Shown: positions 11,762 through 18,333 of the stretch, in pieces
Layout of the letters: each line of letters begins with the position of its first letter
How positions within the stretch are numbered: position 1 is the stretch's first letter
DNA from: CAZLLV01 sp964560325
Lineage (GTDB): Bacteria > Acidobacteriota > Thermoanaerobaculia > Multivoradales > DATKCC01
Assembly (NCBI GenBank): GCA_964560325.1
Contig: CAZLLV010000279.1
Coordinates: forward strand, 1 to 18,333
Length of the DNA stretch: 18,333 bases
Reading direction: 5' to 3'
Notes under the pieces: generated by a model
What the model was told of the DNA's origin: nothing
The model's input: only the letters and a program-made list of their open reading frames with translations
Database searches by the model: none
Made by a program: the position numbers and the translations under genes

Positions 11762-11886
11762 GTTTTTCCAGGACGGTACAAACCGCTCGGAAGAAGCGCC
11801 TCGAAGGTTCGAAATGCCGTGCGTCGGAAATTTCTTTTTGGTGAACCGGCTTCCCGATCGTCGTCATCCGGTTTCCGTTGGGCGTC

Positions 11887-11922
11887 AAAAAAGAACGAGC
11901 CCCCAAACCGACCGGGGGCTCG
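11887..11922 (-). terminator. Intrinsic terminator of the LolA-like/Asp-box operon
   Basis: Stem CGAGCCCCC (11896-11904) / GGGGGCTCG (11914-11922) with a 9-base loop. On the minus strand it is followed by TTCTTTTTT (11895-11887). It lies 28 bases after the Asp-box gene stop. Confidence 0.92.
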
Positions 11923-11949
11923 CGAAGTGTTGCGCGGGAGCGGCGGGGC

Positions 11950-14900
11950 CTACGGGTCGCGCTCCTCCCACGCCTCGGGGCTCAGCAGCTCGAGCGGCTC
12001 GAGCCCCTCGCGCGAGAGCGAACGGTCGAGATCCTGCCGGCGGGCCGCCAGCTCCTCGAACCGCCCGAACGCTCCGTCCAGCCGGCCGGAAAGGATCTCC
12101 ACCCGGTCGAGCTGGCTGTCGTTGGGGCGGCCGGTGTAGCCGTTCACCCCGCCGTAGAGAGCGCCGATCTCCTCGCGCAGCTTCTCGTCGCCGGACAGCA
12201 TGCCCGACTCGCTGGTCGAGACCAGGCTCGCCCGCAGGCTCTCGAGGCCGTCGGCGTACTCCTCCAACTCGCGGCGCGTGCGGTTGCGCTCCGGCAGGCC
12301 CTCGGCGCGGCTCCGCGCCTGGTCCCGCAGGTCGACCGTCGCGTCGATCAGGTAGGTGAGCCGCTCCAGCATCTCGTAGAGCTCGAGTGCCGTCGTCTGC
12401 TGCAGACGCCGGTCCTCGGCCGAGTGCGGGCTGCGCGGATCGGGCACCAGCTCGATCTCGCCGGTGACCGTCTCGTCCCCCTTGATCAGCTTGACCGTGT
12501 AGGTCCCCTCGAGGACCCGCGGGCCTTCGAACGCCGGCACCAGGTTGGTCGCCGGCGGCACCTTCGGAGGCGGCAGGCGCATCGGCCAGGTGACCCGGTT
12601 GACGCCGCGCCGCTTGCTGCCCGGCACCGACTTGATCAGCTCGCCGTCCTGGTCGTAGATCTCCACCCGCAGGTCGCCGAACAGGTGCCGGCGCGCCATG
12701 TAGTAGGCGATATACGCCGCCTCGGCCGGGTTCGGGCCGACGTAGTCCTCCTGGCCGCCGAACTGCTGCTGCGGCGACGGGATCACCATCCAGGCGTCGC
12801 GGGTCGGCAGCAGCGCCACCGGCCGGTCGAGCACCTCGCGGGTGAGGTTCCGCAGCGGCGTCAAGTCGTCCAGGATGTAGATGCCGCGGCCGTGGGTCGC
12901 GATCACCAGGTCGCCGTCGCGCGGATGGACCGTCACGTCGCGCACCGGCACCATCTTCGGCATGCCGCCCTCGAAGCGCACCCACTGCTCGCCGCCGTCG
13001 AGCGAGATCCACAGACCGAGCTCGGTGCCGAGGTAGAGCAGGTCGGGGTTGACCGGGTCCTGCTCGATCGCGTGGGCGAAGCCTTCGAGCGGTTCCTTGG
13101 CGAGCGAGGTCCAGGTGGCGCCGTAGTCGGTGGTCCGGAACACGTGCGTGCTCATGTCGCCGACGTAGTGGCCGTCGACCGTGACGAAGGCGGTGCCCGC
13201 CGCGTGCGGCGAGGCGAAGACCTCGGAGATCCAGGTCCGCTCCGGCAGGTCGCCCGCCGAGCGCAGGCCGGAAGCGACGTTCGTCCAGGTCTCGCCGCCG
13301 TCGCGGGTCACCTGGACGTTGCCGTCGTCGGTGCCGACCCAGATCACGCCCTCTTCGACCGGCGACTCGCTGATCGTGTAGATCGTGGTGTGGTTCTCGG
13401 CGGTCGAGTTGTCGATCGTCAAGCCGCCCGACTCCTCCTGCCGCTGCCACTCGGGGTTGTTCGTCGTCAGGTCGGGCGAGATCACCCGCCACGACGAGCC
13501 GTGGTCGTCGGAGCGCAGCAGGCGCTGGGCGCCCAGGTAGATCGCCCCGCCCCCTTCCGGGCCGGGGTGGGGCGAGAACGCCACCGGGGTGTTCCAGTTG
13601 AACCGGTACTCCGGCTCGCCCTCGGCCGGGTAGGGCTTGATCTCGCGCATCTCACCGGTTTGCAGGTGGCGACGGTGGATCTGGCCGCCCTGGTACTCGG
13701 AGTAGACGAAGTCCGGATCGTTCGGGTCGCGGTAGGTGTGGAAGCCGTCGCCGGAGCCGACGCTCTCCCAGTCGCGGTTCTCGATCCCCGAGGGGCTACG
13801 CGACGGACCCATCCACGAGCCGTTGTCCTGGAGGCCGCCGTAGACGTTGTACGGCCACTCCATGTCGACGCTCACCTCGTAGAACTGCGAGATCGGGAGC
13901 GAGCCGACCATCCGGAAGGTGTGCCCCTGGTCGTACGAGACGTAGACGCCGCCGTCGGTGCCGAGGACCAGGTGCCGCGGATCCTCCGGGTCGATCCAGA
14001 GCGCGTGGTGGTCGGGGTGCACAAAGCCGCCGAAGCCGCCCGACAGGAACGAGGTGAACGACTCGCCGCCGTCGGTCGAGATCGCCAGGAACTGCCCCGG
14101 CTTGTAGACGGTCGTATGGTCGGTCGGATCGATCACCAGGTGCGAGAAGTAGAACGGCCGGGTGCTGACGCTCGACGAGTCGTTGACCCGCTCCCACGAG
14201 GAGCCGAGGTCGTCCGACCGGTAGAGGGCGGTCTCGTCGGCCTCGACCGTGGCGTAGAGGCGGTTCGGCCGCGACGGGGAGACGGCGACCGCGATCCGGC
14301 CCTTCTCGCCCTCGGGCAGGCCGTTCGTCAGCTCGGTCCAGGTCTCGCCGCCGTCGGTCGACTTGTAGAGCCCGCTGCCGGGGCCGCCCGAGACGAACCG
14401 GTCGGGGTAGCGGCGGTACTGCCACATGGCGGCGTAGACGATGTCCGGCGCTTGCGGATCGATGTCGATGTCGGCGCAGCCGGTGTCCTCGTCGACGTAG
14501 AGCACCTTGTCCCAGGTGCGCCCGCCGTCGGTGGTCTTGAAGACGCCGCGCTGCTCGTTGGCGTCGAACAGGTGGCCGGTGGCGCACACCCAGACGACGT
14601 CGCCGTCCTCCGGGTGAATCCGGATGCGGGAGATGCGCTCGGTGTCCCCGAGGCCCATCAGCGTCCACTCGTCGCCGCCGTCGGTCGACTTGTAGACGCC
14701 GCGGCCGATCGAGACGCTGTTGCGCACCCACGATTCGCCGGTGCCGGCCCAGACGGTCTCCGGATCGGTCGGGTCGATCTCGACCGCGCCGACCGACTGG
14801 ATGTGATCGTCGAAGACCGGCTCGAAACGGACGCCGCCGTCGACCGACTTCCAGAGGCCGCCCGAGGCGGCGGCGACGTACATCACGAGCTTGCCGTCCT

Positions 14901-15081
14901 CGTCGCGCGCCACGTCCATGCCGGCGACCCGGCCGCTCATCACGGCCGGACCGATGGCCCGCGCTTCGAGCCCGCCCAGCATGGCGGAGTCGAGGTCGGC
15001 GGCCGCGGTCGGCGCGCCGGGGGCCGCCAGGCCGAGCCCGGCGGCCAGGGCGATCGCTGCCAGAGCTCGGCCGTGGCTCAT
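11950..15081 (-). CDS. Large exported Asp-box (BNR/VPS10-like) beta-propeller protein
   Basis: 1043 residues with a signal peptide (~1-28, ending 'GAPTAAA'). About eleven Asp-box motifs (S/T-x-D-x-G-x-x-W/F) recur through residues ~75-720, among them 'KSVDGGVRF', 'KSTDGGDEW', 'KTTDGGRTW', 'KSTDGGETW', 'RSDDLGSSW', 'RSDDHGSSW', 'TRDGGETW' and 'TTDYGATW'. They indicate two consecutive seven- to ten-bladed propellers of the sortilin/VPS10 type often annotated as glycosyl hydrolase. The sialidase catalytic residues are not apparent, so an enzyme role is unproven. Residues ~740-880 look like a beta-sandwich, and ~885-1040 a charged helical, partly coiled-coil region. The ATG overlaps the preceding stop as ATGA. 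Family members are abundant in Acidobacteriota and Bacteroidota; substrate unknown. Confidence 0.88.
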   Translation of the reverse strand: MSHGRALAAIALAAGLGLAAPGAPTAAADLDSAMLGGLEARAIGPAVMSGRVAGMDVARDEDGKLVMYVAAASGGLWKSVDGGVRFEPVFDDHIQSVGAVEIDPTDPETVWAGTGESWVRNSVSIGRGVYKSTDGGDEWTLMGLGDTERISRIRIHPEDGDVVWVCATGHLFDANEQRGVFKTTDGGRTWDKVLYVDEDTGCADIDIDPQAPDIVYAAMWQYRRYPDRFVSGGPGSGLYKSTDGGETWTELTNGLPEGEKGRIAVAVSPSRPNRLYATVEADETALYRSDDLGSSWERVNDSSSVSTRPFYFSHLVIDPTDHTTVYKPGQFLAISTDGGESFTSFLSGGFGGFVHPDHHALWIDPEDPRHLVLGTDGGVYVSYDQGHTFRMVGSLPISQFYEVSVDMEWPYNVYGGLQDNGSWMGPSRSPSGIENRDWESVGSGDGFHTYRDPNDPDFVYSEYQGGQIHRRHLQTGEMREIKPYPAEGEPEYRFNWNTPVAFSPHPGPEGGGAIYLGAQRLLRSDDHGSSWRVISPDLTTNNPEWQRQEESGGLTIDNSTAENHTTIYTISESPVEEGVIWVGTDDGNVQVTRDGGETWTNVASGLRSAGDLPERTWISEVFASPHAAGTAFVTVDGHYVGDMSTHVFRTTDYGATWTSLAKEPLEGFAHAIEQDPVNPDLLYLGTELGLWISLDGGEQWVRFEGGMPKMVPVRDVTVHPRDGDLVIATHGRGIYILDDLTPLRNLTREVLDRPVALLPTRDAWMVIPSPQQQFGGQEDYVGPNPAEAAYIAYYMARRHLFGDLRVEIYDQDGELIKSVPGSKRRGVNRVTWPMRLPPPKVPPATNLVPAFEGPRVLEGTYTVKLIKGDETVTGEIELVPDPRSPHSAEDRRLQQTTALELYEMLERLTYLIDATVDLRDQARSRAEGLPERNRTRRELEEYADGLESLRASLVSTSESGMLSGDEKLREEIGALYGGVNGYTGRPNDSQLDRVEILSGRLDGAFGRFEELAARRQDLDRSLSREGLEPLELLSPEAWEERDP

Positions 15082-15920
15082 CGCCGCGAGCCCTCGGAGC
15101 CCTCCGGCTCGCCCTCCTCGGTCTCGGCGACCTCGGGCATGGTGAAGCGCTCCTCCGGCAGCTCCGGGTTGAGCTCGACGCTCTGGATCGTCATGTTGAA
15201 GCCTCCTCCGGGCGGACCGGCGGCGCCGACGGCGTCCATCGAGTGCGCCATCACCAGGCCGTCGACCTCCTTGTAGTCGCCGACCGCCATCGCGGTCTCG
15301 ACCTCCTGGCCTCGGACCATGCGCTTGCCCACCTGCTTGATCTCCAGGAAGTACTCCTGGTCGAGGTAGAGGGTGATCTCCTCGCCGGTCTCCTTGGTCA
15401 CCACCAGCTTGTGGGTCGGCGTGCCCTCGACGTCCTCCTCACCGGCGTACTCGACGGTGTAGCCCTTCTCCTCGTAGTCGATGAGCGGGCCGTGGAAGTC
15501 GGCCTGGTCCTGGAACATCTCGGCGTCCTCGGCCGACATCTTCTCGGCCGCGGTCTTGCCCATGAACGGGTTGACCATCCAGCCGGTCTCGCCGTCGTAG
15601 GCCTGCACCAGGGTCATGCCCTGGAGCGTGAGCTCCATGCGCATCTGGCCGGGCTCCTTCCACTCCAGGACGAACGGCGCCTCGGTACCGCTCATGTTCA
15701 TCGTGCCCTGGAGCCGGGCGGCGTCGACCGACTCGATCTTCTCGCGGCCGCCCTTGGCGTCGAGGTTCTTCTCGATCAGCTCCTCGGCGGTCATCGCCGG
15801 CTCGGCGGCGGCCTCCTGGGCGAACGCGGGGGCCGCGACGAACGGCAGGGCGAGGATGGCGGATAGAGCCAGCGCCGGGGCGATGCCACGGGCGAGGCTC
15901 GAGCGGTTGCAGTGTTCCAT
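15078..15920 (-). CDS. Exported LolA-fold-like (outer-membrane lipoprotein-sorting-type) protein
   Basis: 280 residues with a signal peptide ending 'APAFAQ' (~35). The mature part begins 'AEELIEKNLDAKGGREKIES', the opening helix of LolA/LolB-like and related periplasmic proteins. Beta-strand pairs follow that describe a half-barrel: 'RLQGTMNMSG', 'PFVLEWKEPGQMRMELTLQG', 'AYDGETGWMVNPF', 'THKLVVTKETGEEITLYLDQ' and 'YKEVDGLVMAHSM'. Proteins of this fold carry hydrophobic ligands such as lipoprotein acyl chains across the periplasm; the ligand here is unknown. AGGAGG is 8 bases before the ATG. Its TGA overlaps the start of the Asp-box gene, so the two are translated together and may act in the same process at the envelope. 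The tail is Glu/Gly-rich. Confidence 0.78.
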   Translation of the reverse strand: MEHCNRSSLARGIAPALALSAILALPFVAAPAFAQEAAAEPAMTAEELIEKNLDAKGGREKIESVDAARLQGTMNMSGTEAPFVLEWKEPGQMRMELTLQGMTLVQAYDGETGWMVNPFMGKTAAEKMSAEDAEMFQDQADFHGPLIDYEEKGYTVEYAGEEDVEGTPTHKLVVTKETGEEITLYLDQEYFLEIKQVGKRMVRGQEVETAMAVGDYKEVDGLVMAHSMDAVGAAGPPGGGFNMTIQSVELNPELPEERFTMPEVAETEEGEPEGSEGSRR

Positions 15921-16109
15921 GGTCGATTCCTCCTGAAGTTTCGTGCGCGGTCACGCGCCGAGAAGACGGGGTCCCGGACCGCGGTCGGGCGACCGTCGGC
16001 GGAGCTGCCCTGTCTTCGGTTCTCTCCGTACCGGGAGTCTACGGCGGTTCGGGGTGAAGGTTGCGCTCGGGCAGGGTCAGACGCCTCGGTCGCCGGGCAT
16101 CGCGGTGAC

Positions 16110-17735
16110 TCACTCGATGCGCGGCGAGCGCTGGCTGTGCTGGACGACGGCGACGGCGCGGCCGGTGTCGTCGACCTCGAAGACGAAGGTTTCGCCGAGC
16201 GAGCCGTCGTCGCGCACGCGGCGGAAGGTGTTCGGATCGCCCGCCTCCTCCGGGTCGACGTACCGCAGCTCGTCCATCGCCTCGAGCGGTTCGTCGGCCG
16301 GCAGATAGAGGACCGCGAGCCCGCCCTTCCACGGCACCACCGCCGCCTCGCCGCCCCAGGGCTGGATGTCGTAACGGCCGGTGAAGCGCTCGAGGTCGGG
16401 CTTCGCGTTCGCCTCCTCCGGCTCCCCGGCGTCGCCCTCCGCCGCGGCGGCCTCGTCATCCTTGCCGGCCGCCCCGGCCGCCTCGGCGAGCACCGGGGCG
16501 AGGATGCGGTGCGCCTGGTTGGCGTAGCTCTCGACTCCCACGCCCGCGTTCGCGAGCACCGCGACACCGGTCTTCGAGCCGTGCTCGACCAGGACCGTGG
16601 TCCGGTAGCCGGGGCAGGAGCCGCTGTGGCCGACGAAGACCCGGTCGCCCCGTTTGTAGACGCCGAAGCCGAGGCCGCGGGCGAGCTGCCAGTCCGGCTC
16701 CAGCCAGTGGACCCGCTGCATCTCGCGCAGGGTGTTGGCGGAGAGCACGTCCGGCAGCGGCGCTTCGGCGGAGCCCTCGCCCTCCTCGTCGTCCTCCCCG
16801 TCGTCGTCACCCTCGGCGAGCAGCCGGAGCTGCCAGCTCGCGAGCTTCGCGAGGTCGAGCGCGGTCGAGGAGAAGCCGGCGGCGGGAGCGATGCCACGCG
16901 CCTGGAAGGGCGGCACCCGGTGGCGCTCGGCGTCCCGGTCGAGCGAGCCGTAGCCGGCGGCGAGCCGCGGCTCCTCCTCGGGGGAGGGCATTTCGGGGCG
17001 GGTGTCGTGGAGCCCGAGCGGGTCGAGGATCTCGGCGCGGACGTACTCTTCGTACGGCCGGCCGGAGAGCTCGGCCACGATCTCGCCGGCGAGGGTGAGA
17101 CCGAGGTTCGAGTACTGGAAGTGCCGGGCGGCCGGGTAGAGCGTCTCCTGCTCGGCCAGCCGCGCGCGCACCTCGTCGCGCGTCGGGAAGGCGAACTCGG
17201 GCGCCGACCAGTACGGGAAGTCGGACTCGCGCGGCAGACCGGCCGAGTGGGTGAGTAGCCCCCAGACGGTCACCGCCGGCCCGTCGGGGTACGCCTGCTC
17301 GAGGGTGAACCAGGGCAGGTGCTCGCCCACCGTGTCGGAGAGGGAGAGCTCGCCGGCGTCGCGGAGCTGCATCACGCCGACGGCGGTGAAGAGCTTCGAG
17401 ATCGAGCAGATCGAGTAGACCGTCTCCGGCGTGGCCGGAGTGCCGGCCTCCCGGTCGGCGAGGCCGAACCCCCGGCTCCAGACGAGGTCGCCGTCGTAGA
17501 CCACCGCCGCCGACATCCCGGGCACCTGCTCGTAGTCGCGCTGCGCGTCCATCCAGGTCTCGAGCAGCCGGATCGACTCGGCCACCCGCGGATGCTCCAC
17601 GAGCGGCCGCGCGGCCTCGACGGCCGGCTCGGCCGGCGGCGCCTGAACGGCCGAGACCGCCCCGGCGCCGGTTGCGGCCAGCGCCGTGAGGAGCAGAGAG
17701 GGGAGCACGAGCCGGGGGCGTGGTGCATGTCGCAT
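16110..17735 (-). CDS. Exported class C beta-lactamase-like serine hydrolase
   Basis: 541 residues with a signal peptide (~1-32). The three motifs of penicillin-recognising serine hydrolases are present: SISK (111-114, nucleophile S111 and K114), YSN (208-210) and HSG (370-372), along with 'THSAGLP' and 'GLHDT'. Members are D-aminopeptidases, esterases or peptidoglycan carboxypeptidase relatives; AmpC-type resistance is not implied. A very acidic insert (309-321, mostly D/E) interrupts the fold after 'LLAEG'. A second low-complexity linker (~425-445) leads to a C-terminal beta-barrel domain (~448-541, 'RFTGRYDIQPWG') typical of this class. AAGGAG precedes the ATG. The VOC gene ends 42 bases upstream on the same strand, so co-transcription is possible. 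Confidence 0.9.
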   Translation of the reverse strand: MRHAPRPRLVLPSLLLTALAATGAGAVSAVQAPPAEPAVEAARPLVEHPRVAESIRLLETWMDAQRDYEQVPGMSAAVVYDGDLVWSRGFGLADREAGTPATPETVYSICSISKLFTAVGVMQLRDAGELSLSDTVGEHLPWFTLEQAYPDGPAVTVWGLLTHSAGLPRESDFPYWSAPEFAFPTRDEVRARLAEQETLYPAARHFQYSNLGLTLAGEIVAELSGRPYEEYVRAEILDPLGLHDTRPEMPSPEEEPRLAAGYGSLDRDAERHRVPPFQARGIAPAAGFSSTALDLAKLASWQLRLLAEGDDDGEDDEEGEGSAEAPLPDVLSANTLREMQRVHWLEPDWQLARGLGFGVYKRGDRVFVGHSGSCPGYRTTVLVEHGSKTGVAVLANAGVGVESYANQAHRILAPVLAEAAGAAGKDDEAAAAEGDAGEPEEANAKPDLERFTGRYDIQPWGGEAAVVPWKGGLAVLYLPADEPLEAMDELRYVDPEEAGDPNTFRRVRDDGSLGETFVFEVDDTGRAVAVVQHSQRSPRIE

Positions 17736-17777
17736 CGGAGGGTCTCCTTCCGGTCGATTGGAGGAGCGAGCTTACCG

Positions 17778-18275
17778 CTACCCCTCGTACGCCCGCTTCA
17801 CCTCGGCGATGTCGATCTTCTTCATGCCCATGATCGCGTTCATCGCGCGCTTCGCGCCCTCGGACTCGGCGTCGGCGAGGAGCTCCGGGACGATCGTCGG
17901 CACGACCTGCCAGGAGAGGCCGAAGCGGTCCTTCAGCCAGCCGCACTGCTGCGCGTTCGGATCGCCGCCCTCTCCCAGCTTCTCCCAGTAGTGGTCGATC
18001 TCCTCCTGCGTGTCGCACATGATCTGGAGCGAGACCGCTTCGTTGAAGGTGAAGTGCGGGCCGCCGTTGAGCGCGGTGAACGTCTGACCGTCGAGCACGA
18101 ACTCGACGATCATCGCCGAGCCCGGCTCCTTGCCGTGGTGCTCGCGGCCCGCCTCGCTGTAGCGGCCGACGCTCACGACGCGCGAGTCGGGAAAGATCGA
18201 GACGAAGTGCTCGGCGGCCACCTCCCCCTGATCGTCGAACCAGAGACAGGGGACGATGCGCTGGATCTTCGGCAT
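17778..18275 (-). CDS. VOC-superfamily protein, PhnB-like
   Basis: 165 residues matching the PhnB-like branch of the vicinal-oxygen-chelate (glyoxalase/dioxygenase) fold. Visible are 'PCLWFDDQGEVAAEHFVSIF' (N-terminal module), 'LNGGPHFTFNEAVSLQIMCD' and 'QEEIDHYWEKL', then 'QCGWLKDRFGLSWQVVP' (C-terminal module), closing with the common tail 'RAMNAIMGMKKIDIAEVKRA'. The fold usually binds a metal or small molecule between its two repeats; this branch has no agreed substrate and its older '3-demethylubiquinone methyltransferase' label is not supported by these motifs. GAGGAG lies before the ATG. It is probably the first gene of a unit with the downstream serine hydrolase; functional link unknown. 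Confidence 0.92.
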   Translation of the reverse strand: MPKIQRIVPCLWFDDQGEVAAEHFVSIFPDSRVVSVGRYSEAGREHHGKEPGSAMIVEFVLDGQTFTALNGGPHFTFNEAVSLQIMCDTQEEIDHYWEKLGEGGDPNAQQCGWLKDRFGLSWQVVPTIVPELLADAESEGAKRAMNAIMGMKKIDIAEVKRAYEG

Positions 18276-18333
18276 GGGTGCTTCTCCTCTCGGGTCGCGC
18301 GACGGCCGGGAGAGGCCGCCACTACCCGGACGT

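Noticed and set aside
11878..15276. 1132-codon open frame on the plus strand
   Set aside because: It is antisense to the Asp-box gene; the minus strand shows Asp-box motifs, a signal peptide and ATGA coupling, whereas the plus product is Val/Arg/Asp-rich with no domain. Long antisense frames are expected at this GC content.
16110..17735. Serine hydrolase as a true antibiotic-resistance beta-lactamase
   Set aside because: The active-site motifs are shared by many esterases and peptidases; the extra C-terminal domain and long acidic insert are not AmpC features.
1..18333. CRISPR array, tRNA or rRNA genes
   Set aside because: No evenly spaced direct repeats, no tRNA cloverleaf with a T-loop GTTCGAATC-type core, and no rRNA-like sequence were seen on either strand.

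Overview
This window reads as chromosomal DNA from a very GC-rich (about 70% by eye) Gram-negative-type bacterium. Secreted beta-propeller proteins, BNR/Asp-box proteins, a PQQ-type sugar dehydrogenase, a lipoprotein of the sulfatase fold, XRE regulators and an ECF sigma/PDZ operon occur together in Acidobacteriota, particularly Thermoanaerobaculia-like genomes. That placement is inference: there is no rRNA or marker gene here.

Layout. (1) Bases 1-2030 are an accessory patch: the 3' end of an IS1634-family transposase, then a minus-strand run of antitoxin-type genes with no recognisable intact toxin. These are a tandem ribbon-helix-helix ORF that appears frameshifted away from a UPF0175-like tail, a HigA-like XRE protein, and a DUF433 protein. 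A 29-codon remnant of a PIN-domain (VapC) toxin lies upstream. (2) Bases 2137-6934 hold a seven-helix membrane protein, a small CPXCG zinc-ribbon-like protein, a secreted PQQ-dependent sugar dehydrogenase, a Pmp3-family mini membrane protein and a secreted seven-motif beta-propeller protein. The dehydrogenase and the propeller protein end in the same ~113-residue domain. (3) Bases 6999-10578 hold a lipoprotein of the sulfatase/alkaline-phosphatase fold, divergent from a tightly coupled three-gene operon: ECF sigma factor, single-pass putative anti-sigma protein, PDZ/coiled-coil envelope protein. (4) Bases 10597-11717 hold two paralogous XRE-family regulators, each with its own matching promoter architecture that looks leaderless. 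(5) Bases 11887-18275 are minus-strand envelope genes: a LolA-fold-like lipid/lipoprotein-binding protein coupled to a 1043-residue Asp-box protein, a class C beta-lactamase-like serine hydrolase, and a PhnB-like VOC protein.

How they may work together. The ECF operon has the layout of an envelope-stress switch. Most of the remaining products are exported, so the core of the window is cell-envelope and secretion oriented. The two features that most deserve follow-up are the paired XRE genes with matched upstream elements and a conserved C-terminal helix of unknown role, and the C-terminal domain shared by two unrelated exported proteins. No rRNA, tRNA, CRISPR array or intact mobile element was seen.
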